This document shows positions 13,279 to 24,607 of a stretch of 64,000 nucleotides of DNA, piece after piece (position 1 is the first letter of the stretch; each line of letters begins with the position of its first letter). The stretch lies in the NCBI GenBank assembly GCA_023630585.1, contig CM042543.1:622501-686500 (forward strand). The letters are read 5' to 3'. The DNA comes from Cranoglanis bouderius (Eukaryota; Chordata; Actinopteri; Siluriformes; Cranoglanididae). Made by a program: the position numbers and the translations under genes. The notes below the pieces were generated by a model, which was not told where the DNA came from, did not search any database, and saw nothing but the letters and a program-made list of their open reading frames with translations.

Positions 13279-13410
13279 CTGTTAAGCAAAGCACTTAGCA
13301 TTTGTGACTTTTTTTTAGCAGCAGTTATCAGAAAATGTCACACAGCATCTAGTAATTGCCTCGTTTGCTGAATTCGTGTTTTGATGAGTGGGTGTGTGTT
13401 CGTGCATGGA

Positions 13411-13468
<58 letters not shown>

Positions 13469-13833
13469 AGGTCAGACAATACCATAGAAATGCCAGATGA
13501 TGACATGAAGTGTTTGTGTGGGTGTGTAACTGTTGTGTTTAGTGGTTTAATGTAAGCAACAACAGGTACACACACACACACACACACACAATACAGATTG
13601 TGACAGCTAGAATTCAGAGTCTATTTTGCTGAAAAAGAATCTACTGGAGGAGGAAATTGGGCTAACTGATTTATTTATTTGTTTAAATGATTGTGTTGTA
13701 TTATTGTCGTCTCGTAAAACCAAGAACTTCTCATCATGCTAATCAGCTAATCAATGAACTACAGGCCATGTCACATGACCAGTCACATGATCCATTTCCC
13801 CAGTCTCCAGCCTTTTTGATTAGTTCCACCTGT

Positions 13834-13898
<65 letters not shown>
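13136..13898. repeat. Cluster of (GT)n/(CA)n microsatellites
   Basis: Long dinucleotide runs lie at 13136-13179 (GT), 13240-13278 (CA), 13408-13466 (GT), 13570-13590 (CA) and 13835-13898 (CT then CA). The short unique sequences between them show no gene-like features. Confidence 0.95.
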
Positions 13899-13900
<2 letters not shown>

Positions 13901-14334
13901 TTAACTAGCCTGGACAGTGTTCAGTTCTTTATTTTAATTTACTCCTGTTCCATCAAGGAGCACATTCAACAAATATACGTTCTTCAAAGGCTCCTGGACG
14001 ATCAGTTATTTGTAATTGTGCGTTTCATGTCCCTAGTGTGTATCAGTAGTAAAGAGAGTGTGTGTTCATGGATGAACCCAGTCACAGAATGTCCAACACC
14101 CAAAACAATGAAGGATCTACACATTTCTTGGGTTTCAGCAACTTCTCCAGGTGTTTCATTTGAAGATTCATTTCCACCACTGCTGCACTCGCATCTACTC
14201 CACTCACATCACAGCAGGACAGTTAATCACATGGTTGCCAGGTCCCCGGGTTTTACACCAATTCGGGTTAGTTCAGAAACACTCAGCGGCCCCAGAGATC
14301 TTATCTTATAGCAAATATTCGGAATGAAATCTGA

Positions 14335-14745
14335 ATCGTTTCTGCAAATAAAGGCAGAGGGTAAGTCTTTCTTACAAAAACATTCCAGATCCATCAGAGT
14401 GTGAGGGCATCTCCTGTGCACCGCCCGCTTCAGGTCACCTCACAGATGTTTAGTAGGATTCAGGTCTGGGCTCTGGCTCGGTCATTCAGAAACATGTGGA
14501 TGTGTGCTTTGGGTCATTGTCCTGCTGAAAGGTGAAATTCCTCTCCATCTTCAGCAGCAGACACCTGAAGGTTTTGCACTAAAATCAGCTGGTATTTGTA
14601 GCTGTTCATGATTCCCTCCACCTTGATAAAAGCCCCAGTTCTGCTGAGGAAAAGCGACTCTAAAGCATGATGCTGCCACCACCGTGCTTCACCGTGGGGA
14701 GGGTGTTCTTTTGGTGATGTCCTTCATTTTTACACCGAACATATT
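14335..14745 (-). pseudogene. Tc1-like transposase remnant
   Basis: Read on the minus strand, this segment gives a broken Tc1/mariner transposase. The TVKHGGGS motif falls near 14680-14710, the second-aspartate block (DNDPKHTST) near 14500-14540, and a C-terminal HRRCPHTLMDLECF segment near 14360-14425. Stops and frameshifts separate these pieces, and the N-terminal half and clear TIRs are absent. It cannot encode an active enzyme. Confidence 0.75.
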
Positions 14746-14803
14746 GTAAAGATTGGGAGATTTGCCACTCCTAAGGGAGTGGATGCACTGGACATTATTG
14801 AAG

Positions 14804-14857
<54 letters not shown>

Positions 14858-16896
14858 CTGATGATTATTCACTGTATCAATGAGGTTACCATGACAATAC
14901 CATTTATCTCATACTTTCCATGTTTCTGTGTTAAAACCTCCATTAAAAAGTCCAGCTTACACAATACGAGGATTCTAGACATTGGGGAGGCGTGGCTCAG
15001 TGTTTGATTGACAGGGAGAGATCTGACTGAATTCTCACTCCAGCTTTTGATTAATTTCAGTTAGGTTTTGCCTAGTTATCATCCGTCTTTGCTATCGCCT
15101 GGTCCAGTCTGTATGTAGAATACCATTTGTAGAACCTTTGCTTTCACACTAGCAGGTGACGACTTAGTTGTGTTTCTTGTAGTTTGTCTCTTGTAGGCGT
15201 GGCCTTTTCAGCATATCTGATTAGAAACGGTAGAAGCTGTATATAACTTCTAAACCTAACGAGACAAACACTAATTAAATATCGCACTAATCAGTGTGAA
15301 CATCGAATCAGTTGTGTGATCGGCTTCGTTCTCAGATCAGATCAGCAAAGCGAGCTAACTGTACTAGCTACATACGCTCACTGGAGGCACCAACGATCTC
15401 TGCTACTTCCTTCCTAGCTTTATTTTTCTTCCTGACGTCTCTGTAGACATTTATCGAGAGCCGGGATATGATATAGGAGAAGATGAGACTACACTGATAA
15501 GGTTTTCTTCCATTTTTTGTGTCGAACAGTAAACAGGAACTAACTGCAGGTAGGAACTAAATGTTGCTTTGTCGCTTGCTAGTGTGAACGTAGAGAATCG
15601 TTCCTGATCACTGTTGTGCTCTGTGTGTTGTCGTCTCTGACTTTCTTACTCTTGTATATAAAAGGTGATATCTGTCCACAAGAAAATTAAAAAATAATTC
15701 TTAACATCCTCTCTCTCTCTCTCTCTCAAGATGAAATAATTCCTTCTCTTTTTTCTCTCTTCACTCCTTCTCAATTGTCATCTCATCTCTTCATTCCATT
15801 CTGTTGTAAACGACTCTCTAATTGCTTGTTAATGAGGCTGAAATCTCCTGCCATCCCACTCGCTGAGTGAATAATAGTGTTATTAATGTGACTTTCACAC
15901 TCCAGCACCTCTGCTTTAGCTCGTAGAGGCGCAAGAGCTCGTCTCCGAGACGAAAGTGGGCGTGTCTCGGGTGACACACGGCGTCAGTCGGAATTAATGC
16001 TCATTTAGAAAGTGTTAATTCGATAAACGTTCAGATGGAGCCGTCTCAGAGCGGTGTATCAGGACTGGAGTTAATGTGAAACGTTAGTGTTGCTGTAGCT
16101 CGATGTTAGGAAGAAGATCACAAAAGAAATCCGCTTCGTTCGAGGAAAAGCTCTTTCTTCAGCTAGTAAATCCCACATCTTGAGATGACGGAAGAATTGG
16201 AAGAATTATGTGCTTTATTGGCTTGACAAACAATTGCACATTTGTAGTGCCAAAGCAAGTACAAGGGAAGGGTAGTGTAAACATTAGAGAAATAAAAATA
16301 AAAGGCAAAACAATATAGAATAAAACTGAAAAGAATACTAATAGATTAAAATAATTTTTTTTTAAAATAATAAAATAAAGTAAGAAATAGTGCAAACAAT
16401 GTACATAAATGTACAAATTAAGGACAAGATCAATTTACTATATACAGAATAACTGAAAAAAGAAGGATAACGTGTAGAATTACAGGATAAAAATGAATTT
16501 ACTAATAAAGGTAAGAAAAAAATATAAAACAATAATAATAAAGAAGAGCGATCACAATAATTACAGGAAACACAAGCTGGAATGAAATCTCTAATTGAGG
16601 ATCAGTGATATGACCATATAATATCGATCATGTGATCAAATGTGTCATAATATGCTTTTCTGCAATATTGAATGGATATTTATTTATTTATTTACTTACG
16701 TACTTATTTATTTAAATAATTACAGACTGACTGGACGCAGCTGATTTGTGTCACGTCAACACCGACCCTTAAACTTTAATCCTCACTCCCCAGAACACTA
16801 CGCAGCCTACAAACATGGCCGCCGAGGACTACAACACCCAACCACCATCATCTTACTGATCACACACAATTACTGCCACACTATTTAAAGACTCAA

Positions 16897-16927
<31 letters not shown>

Positions 16928-17299
16928 TCTCTCTTACACACACTTACACTGTGATGTATACGCTTTGTGTTTTAGCTCCCAGTCTACACCAAGCCTAGCA
17001 GTCTACTGTTTTGTTACCTGGTTTTCGATCTCGTTTGTGTTTTGTTTTGTTTTGTTTGTTTATTGATTCATGTCTAGTCTATTTTATGTTGTTTGTTAAT
17101 CACCTGACCATCAGGACCTGTTTCCTGATGATGATTTTGGATCTGAGTTCAGGTTTTATCAGTACATCTTCCTCACACTGCACTTGACAGTTTGATGTTA
17201 AAATTGCATTTAATCTTTAAAATTGTTGCATGTTGAAATGGTCACAGTTTTCTTTTTCATCTTTTCAGTGTGATATATATTTTATCTCTCCGTCTCTAG
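14746..17299. other. Intergenic DNA with (ATT)n and a MITE-like repeat
   Basis: An (ATT)n run occupies 14802-14855. A TIR-bounded repeat (15142-15599) is listed separately. Near 16200-16260 there is a short dispersed-repeat piece (TGCTTTATTGGCTTGACAAA) resembling one at 19855-19905. Otherwise it is AT-rich DNA without credible exons. Confidence 0.6.
15142..15599. repeat. MITE-like element, family M2, copy 1
   Basis: It is bounded by inverted ends: TTCACACTAGCAGGTGACGA at the left and GTCGCTTGCTAGTGTGAACG at the right. The interior shares long blocks (AGCAAAGCGAGCTAACTGTA, CCAACGATCTCTGCTACTTC, GGAGAAGATGAGAC) with 41553-42072. No ORF is present, so it is a non-autonomous DNA transposon candidate. 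Confidence 0.7.
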
Positions 17300-17487
17300 G
17301 CGGGGGAGGTGGCGTTATTTTTGTCCGGTTGTCCCACACTAAGATTATTAGCACGAGATCTCAAGAGCGAGCAGTTGGATGTTTGTAGGGTTTATATGGA
17401 GTTATCGTCATGGCCAACAGATGAACTGATAAGGGGCGTGTCTCGATCAGCTCCCGAGGTGGTGAACCAGTATATCGTGTACATGAG
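17300..17487 (+). CDS. Isolated candidate coding exon, function unknown
   Basis: An open segment of 62 codons follows a good acceptor (TTATCTCTCCGTCTCTAG) and ends at a good donor (ATGAG|GTGAGG). It reads from the first base in phase 0 and would leave in phase 2. If unspliced it stops three bases later (TGA 17489-17491), with an AATAAA near 17675, so it could also be a terminal exon. The peptide contains LFLSGCPTLRLLARDLKSEQ and APEVVNQYIVYM and looks protein-like rather than low-complexity. I do not recognise the family. It lies 4.7 kb upstream of EDARADD and I found no partner exons. Confidence 0.33.
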
Positions 17488-17789
17488 GTGAGGCACCAGT
17501 AAGGACCCTGGCTCACTGCACATTGGGACACTGATAACTACGTACTCGCCTTGTAAAACTTCACCAAAAATGTAAAAAATATTTAAGTTTTATGTCATAT
17601 AAATTTTCTAGCTTACTCCAACACATTTCTCTCGTGGTACTTCAAGCAGGATCGTAGACAAGCCAGTGGATTTTTAATAAAAATCATTAAACACTTAAAA
17701 GTCGTTAGACTCAAACAATAGAACATAGAAAACATATCAAATGTTTAAACTGAGGAAATGGACCATTTTAAGAAAAAAATAAGGTCATA

Positions 17790-18770
17790 CTGAATTTGAT
17801 GGCCGCAACACGTCTCAAAAAAGTTGGGACAGGGGCAACAAAAGGCTGGAAAAGTAAGTGTTACTAGAAAGAAACAGCTGGAGGAACATTTTGCAACTAA
17901 TTAGGTTAATTGGCAACAGGTCAGTAACATGATTGGGTATAAAGAGTATCTTAGAGAGGCGGAGTCTCTCAGAAGTAAAGATGGGATGGAATCTGGATGG
18001 AAGCAGATGTTGCTCTAAAACCTGTATATACCTTTCAGCATTGATGATGCCTTTCCAGATGTGCAAGCTGCCCATTCCATAGGCACTAATGCACCCCCAT
18101 ACCATCAGAGATGTAGGATTTTGAACTGAGTTCTGATAAAAAGCCGGATGGTCCCTCTCCTCTTTAGTCCTCTTTAGTTTAGAGGACGCGGCGTCCATGG
18201 TTTCCAAAAAGAATTTCAAAGTTCGATTCATCTGACCACAGAACAGTTTTCCACTTTGCCTCAGTCCATTTTAAATGAGCTTTGGCCCAGAGAAGACGGC
18301 GGTGTTTCTGGATCATCTTCACATATGGCTTCTTCTCTGCATGATAGAGCTTTAACCTGCATTTGTGGATGTCACGGCGAACTGTGTTCACAGACAATGA
18401 GTTCTGGAGGTGTTTCTGAGCCCATGCAGTGATTTCCATTACAGAATCAGGCCTGTTTTTAATGCAGTGCCGCCTGAGGGCCCGAAGATCACGGGCATGC
18501 GATATTGATTTTCACCCTTGTCCCTTGCGCACAGAGATTTCTTAAGATTCTCGGAATCTTTTGATGATATTATGTACTGTAGATGATGAGATATTCAAAG
18601 TCTTCGCAATTTTACGTTGAGGAACATTATTCTGAAATTGTTCCACAAATTGTAGACGTGGTTTTTCACAGATTTGTGAACCTCTGCCCATCTTTACTTC
18701 CGAGAGACTCCGCCTCTCTAAGATACTCTTTTTATACTCATTCATGTTACTGACTTGTTGTCAAGGTCAT
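17790..18770 (-). mobile_element. Internally deleted Tc1-like element (minus strand)
   Basis: An inverted terminal region at 17820-17985 (GGCAACAAAAGGCTGG.. to AGAGAGGCGGAGTCTCTCAG) matches the reverse complement of 18680-18770. Between them lies a transposase remnant, 18691 down to about 17990. Its pieces are the HTH start (MGRGSQICEKPRLQF), the first catalytic block (VLWSDESNFE) and the LMVWGCISAYGMG block. The sequence then jumps directly into the TIR, so the second aspartate and glutamate regions are deleted. Frame breaks split the rest. The outer right TIR is also truncated. Confidence 0.85.
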
Positions 18771-19793
18771 GTAGAGGTCAAATGTCTCAAATAGTCTTTC
18801 TTTAATAGATTCCTTCCTGTTTGAAGTGTATTTTAAGGGTATTTAAGGACCTTAGTAACCAGACATGTTGGCATCCTTTGGCAAATAAAGTAATAACAAA
18901 CAGCGTTTTTACATACAGCTACCGTTTTTCCGGCAGTTTGTCATACCGTGTGTTGTGTAAACGTCTTTGAGAATGGTGATGTGATGTTTTTTCACATCGC
19001 CCAGCCCTACTTCTAAGAAAAGTTTCTACAAGATTTATATTCTTCAGTTTGAGGTTTGATGAAGTTTTGGAGACTTTGTGTCTCTCGGGAGCTTCCTGAA
19101 GAAACTGAGCTGCTTTTCACACAATCTGGAAGACGTCCCACATGCTGAGGAATCACACGCTGCTTTTCCTCTGTTCTCAAATTAAAACTGCTGATCTAAA
19201 ATAACTCCAACTTTTTTTTCTTTTTTTTTCAAACATACATAATCCTTTAGATCAAAATATCCTTAAGGTCTTAGGATTTGAACCTACAACTTTCTCATCA
19301 CTAGCTCAGAATCTTTAAAGTCAAAGTGAAATGTTAGTGGTAGCTCCATTTACAGGTACTGGACTTATATTAAAATACAGCAACAGATAACTTAGTAAAC
19401 AAAATATACAAATAAATATACAAATAAAATGTACAAATACAAAATATACACAAGTCTGTATTACAGTATAGTGTTGTATATGTTTTGGTGTTTTTTTTTA
19501 ACCTTTATCTAATTTTTTCTGCAACATAACAAGATTTTTAAAAATTCCAGCATAATTTCACCATTTTAGACATAAAAACTCCCAACACATGTTGGAAGGG
19601 TAATGTGTGAAAAAGGGGAACTAATAATTAATTGACTAACAATAAGCTTGTCATACCAGTTTCTACCACAAGGGGCACCTGATATGTTTCCCCACTTTAG
19701 ACTTCATAAGCGTAAAAACAATTCTCTCAGGTCCCCACAAATACACAATACAAGACTGTGAGTAAATTACAGTGCTGGCATTTGCACTAGAGT

Positions 19794-19840
<47 letters not shown>

Positions 19841-20068
19841 ATTTTCAATTTCAAAGTACTTTATTGGCATGATAGTTGACATACAATATTGCCAAAGCAT
19901 AAATATAGATAAGAAAGGAGAATTAAGAAAAATAATAAATAAATATAATAATAATAATAATATATTTTTTAATCTCTCTCTCCCTCTCTCTGTAGTGTCA
20001 CAGCGCCTCCTGCTGGAGATCCACTGAAGTACACCCTCCTTTTCCCTTCTGCCCATTCATTTTTCCTT

Positions 20069-20127
<59 letters not shown>

Positions 20128-20510
20128 TGCGTTTTCTTTTGTGTTTCTATAACCTACAGGAAGTACCTGAGCTAATTAAGCGTTAAATTGCATTGTTGTT
20201 GTTTTCTCCTCTCCTTGGTTCCTCCTGCATTATTTTATGGAGCATAAAGAGGAAAAGAAAGAAAGCTCTGTACAGTACAGAGCTGTAGATCATGTACACC
20301 ATGGTGTGGCTCCTCAAACAGCAGCAGCGCTTTAGCTTCAGGCTCATGGCTAATTATCCAGCTGGAGGAGGATGAATGTTCTCCTTCTGCATGGATGAGT
20401 TTAATAGCACAGACCGGTGGAGGGAGGAAAGAGGAAAGAGGAAAGAGAAAAGCACATGGGTCTCCAAAAAATCCATTTACACTTTATGATTATAGATTGG
20501 AGCTGAGCAG
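18771..20510. other. Intergenic DNA with (CT)n tracts
   Basis: No exon recognised. (CT)n tracts occupy 19796-19835 and 20073-20125. A dispersed-repeat fragment (TTCAAAGTACTTTATTGGCA) lies near 19850-19905. The RE-rich ORFs on the minus strand are translations of the CT runs. Confidence 0.6.
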
Positions 20511-20566
20511 CGTTCATTAAAGCTCATTAAAGCTCATTAACACTCATTAACGCTCATTAACGCTCA
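20511..20566. repeat. 10-bp tandem repeat (about five units)
   Basis: The unit AGCTCATTAA drifts to CGCTCATTAA, in perfect 10-base register. Confidence 0.85.
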
Positions 20567-20722
20567 GGAACTTTAGAATGAGCTGATTACAGAAGAATGA
20601 ATCGGAGTTCATTAACTGAAAGCAAGCAGGAGGTTCAGTTTTCACTCATTTGGGCTAAACAGCATGTATTCATATGTCCAGTGATGTAGAATAAATAATT
20701 AAAACTTCACAAAAAGTAAAAG

Positions 20723-20884
<162 letters not shown>

Positions 20885-21119
20885 CTATTCTAACTAGCTA
20901 ACCACTGGGAATGATATGTGATAAAATATAACATATTGCAGAATAATAATTGAATTTAATTTAAGTGATGTACACTCCTCATTTATTTTACAGACTGATG
21001 AAATGGTCACGTGGTTGTGAGCTGATGCAGCTGAACTTTCACCTGAGAGTTAAAGTTCTTTAACAAAATGTCTGACTGAATAAAGACAGTTTCAACTTAA
21101 ACATAAAGACCGAGTCTGT

Positions 21120-21255
21120 GTCTGAGTCCTGAAAACCGATTCATTGATGATTGCGAATCGATTCCCGCCAACCATGAGCAAATAGCGAATGAATCATTTT
21201 GTTCCAAATGACTCTTTAATGCGAATCGACTCACAATCACAAGCGAATGAAAAGG
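21120..21255. repeat. GAATCGATTC motif cluster
   Basis: Repeated words such as CGATTCATTGATGATTG, GCGAATCGATTCC and GCGAATGAATCATT resemble the cluster at 4235-4640. It lies about 1 kb upstream of the EDARADD start codon. Confidence 0.5.
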
Positions 21256-21360
21256 TGTGTTTTAAAAAAAAAAAAAATTATTATCTATTCATTCTGGTGT
21301 CAACTTGCGAACTATTCACACACACAAAAGCAAAAAGGTTAATATACATACAAGTGAAAA

Positions 21361-21596
21361 CTAATAATAATAATAATAATAATAATAATGAAATCACTTT
21401 ATGTATACAGCACATTTAAAGACAGAAAAACAGTAAGGCAAAATGGTGAACAATAAGATTAACTAATTCCAAATAACAATGCAAAAAAATAAACAAATAA
21501 AATTTAGTAAATCAATGAATGAGTAAAACAATTAAAAAGCATTTTTAATACAAATACAAAACCACCCATGAAAATATTAAAAACAACAACAACAAC

Positions 21597-21646
<50 letters not shown>

Positions 21647-21793
21647 TTCTCTAGGAATTAAATATGCATTTACTTTTCACACCACAATGTAACACAATCA
21701 CTAGGACTTTGTTGTGAAAAATATTTGTTTAATTTTATTTAAGAAATATTTATTTACCATATTGTTTATTATTATTATTATTGTTGTTGTTAA

Positions 21794-21836
<43 letters not shown>
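21361..21836. repeat. (AAT)n/(ATT)n runs upstream of EDARADD
   Basis: AAT runs lie at 21361-21390 and 21590-21642, and an ATT run at 21769-21836. They alternate with A-rich unique DNA, and poly-Ile or poly-Asn ORFs here are artefacts. Confidence 0.95.
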
Positions 21837-21884
21837 ATTATTGGTAATAGCAGTGTTATTATTAAAGCTTGTAAAACTATGAAC

Positions 21885-22000
21885 GGAAAAATCAAACGAA
21901 TCCAAAATCCAGTCAGTTCGATTCACTAAGGTGAGTCGCAATGACTGATTCACATTAAACGACTCGTTTAAAAAGAACCGATTCTTTTAATGAATCACCG
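21885..22000. promoter_or_regulatory. GATTC/GAATC motif cluster in the EDARADD 5' flank
   Basis: Between about 160 and 270 bp upstream of the EDARADD ATG are repeated words in both orientations: AAACGAATCC, TTCGATTCAC, GACTGATTCAC, GAACCGATTC and AATGAATCACC. The position suggests promoter-proximal DNA, but no TATA box or mapped start site is evident. The regulatory role is inference. Confidence 0.35.
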
Positions 22001-22113
22001 TTCACCGGTAACCCACAGGAAGTGATGGAGTATTTTTTCTCCTCACGCCCCCGGTGTTGTTGTTCTCCTCCTGCTGGAGTACAGGTTAGAGTTGAGTGGT
22101 GACGGACTCGGTA

Positions 22114-22152
<39 letters not shown>

Positions 22153-22155
22153 AAG

Positions 22156-22189
22156 ATGAGCAGTTTACAGGCGCTGCACGAGCCGCTCG
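22156..22189 (+). CDS. edaradd: EDARADD coding exon 1
   Basis: ATG in good context (AGAAGATGA) opens MSSLQALHEPL and ends one base into a codon before GTGAGT. A (CT)n tract ending CAG lies immediately 5', so this could be a second exon with an acceptor at 22152. Confidence 0.8.
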
Positions 22190-22404
22190 GTGAGTCACCA
22201 AACTCTCAGCACCTTCTCACTCACGCGCCTGCACTGCACTGCAGGTCAGAGCGCCACTGATTACTGCACGTGCCAAACTTCATTATTACATTATATTACA
22301 TTAAAGGATTATTCTGTACGAGATTATCATGTGTTCAGCTGGCGAATTAGCTATCGTTAGGATTATTCCATGAGAAATACTATTAGCTTAATAATGCAGT
22401 AAGT

Positions 22405-22447
<43 letters not shown>

Positions 22448-22878
22448 GACTGTTTTTTTGTCAGCAAAGTCACAGTGATTGTGGTGTGAAAAAATGAATT
22501 TATATTACATTCATAAGTGAGTTCTTTTTACATAAAGATAAACATATTACTTATTATTGAATTTACAATAAAGAAGTTAATATTGCTGATTATTTTGTAT
22601 TTTATCCACGGAAATGACTATTTTAATAACGACATGTGACAAGATTAATCAAAACATCTTCATTATATGTGATTTAGATCTCGATGTTTATAATTTTTCT
22701 GAATTTTTTTTTCAAATGTAAAGCTACATAATTTAAAAATTAAAGTATTTCCAGTATTAAAAAATAAAGTTAGAGAATTTTTCTAATGTCTAAATCCACT
22801 ACTTCATTACTTCCGCTATGAGGAACAGTGTTCAGTGTTCAGTGTTGTATAGTAATTTGTATATTATGTATGTTATGT

Positions 22879-22929
<51 letters not shown>

Positions 22930-23648
22930 ATATATTCATCATCATATTCAAGATCGCTGAGTATTTCCAAACTAATCCGATGTGGGGTAAAAAGTGTGAC
23001 CTTGGCAACCCTGTGATTAACTGTCCTGTCCTCTGCCCCGCCTCCGAGCTCGGGGCAGCCTGATTCCTGCCCTAATGGCCTTCTATTAGTGCTTATTTGT
23101 TGCAGTTCTCATGTTTGACCACTAGGCAATGGAGCTAAATGGGGCAGTGAGCACGCTGCACCACCATTACAGAACATCTGGAAAGACACACAAATCACAA
23201 GAACATCAGCTTATATCTGTCACATTTTTTAAATCGTCGTTCATTCAAACGAGGTCATTAGTATTTAAACAGAAATTAACACTGCCACTGTGGATGAACT
23301 GCAACAGCATGACAACACGTCATACTTTTTATCCGTTTATAGTTACATTTAATGTTCATAAAACGAGTTCAGCTTTTTTCATTTTGAGCAGTTGAGGGTT
23401 AAGGGCCTTGCTCAAGGGCCCAGCAGTGGCAGCTTGGCAGTGCTGGGATTTGAACTCACGACCTTCCGGTCAGAAGTTAATAAGACAAAAATAGCAAAGA
23501 AGCGTAAACTCCTCTGTCCTTCTGTAACTGTTAAATAAACGTCTCCTTACTTTGAGAAAACTTCACCATATCAACATTTACACACAATTTTGAGTCAGTT
23601 TATTACAGTTTATGCGAGAAAAGTTGCAGTAACATACAGAATAAATCT

Positions 23649-23705
<57 letters not shown>

Positions 23706-24551
23706 CAACACTCTGAAGTATGTCTAGACTGAATATAGAATTGTTATTATGAGGTCTCGGTCAAACCTGAAATCTGAAACCTGAAGTATTCGCCTCTTCA
23801 TGTCTTCAGAACTCAAAAGAAAATCGTTTACATGCAGAGGAACACCAGCGAGAGATCCGTTACCTTCAGAGATCCTTTCGGGGTTCTGTATATTGTTCTA
23901 TACAGGGTTCTATATACGTTTCTTTTAAGTGTTCTTCTGGGGAATACTCAGTTGTAGGGTTCTACAGTATAATTAAAATTTCTTAGCTGATTAAAAAGGG
24001 TTTAAGGTGACATGACATCTTTTCTGATAGTGAAGCGCTCAGTTATAGGGTTCTACATTGTCTGAGGGTTCTGTATATACTGTAGTTGATGTTTCTTACT
24101 GAAAGGGTTCTGCTAGGAACAAAAAGCTGAAGCTGTAAGTTGAAGTTTTCTGACATTTTCAGGACAGAGGAGTTTCGCTGTTTCTTACTAACATGACGAG
24201 GTAATGATCAACAAGTACTAACCTGTCTCACAGATGTTCCACCACATTAAATGTAGCTATAAATGGATAAAAAGTGTGGCGTGTTGTTCTGCAATATATA
24301 ATAAATGTGTAATAAAGTTTTGGTTAATTGGTGTGGTGTAAGAGGAATAAAACACTCAGGGACATGCTGTTAGAGGACAATAATCACCTTCAGGTTGGGA
24401 AGAGTAACTCCACATGACTCCAGCGTGGATTATTTTCCTATAACTGCATGTTCCATCATGTGTTATTCCTGACTTATTCCACACTCCTGCCCTGGTGTGA
24501 GGTGAAACAGTATACAATCAGGAATACACAGAAGCGTCGTATCCATGTAAC

Positions 24552-24607
<56 letters not shown>

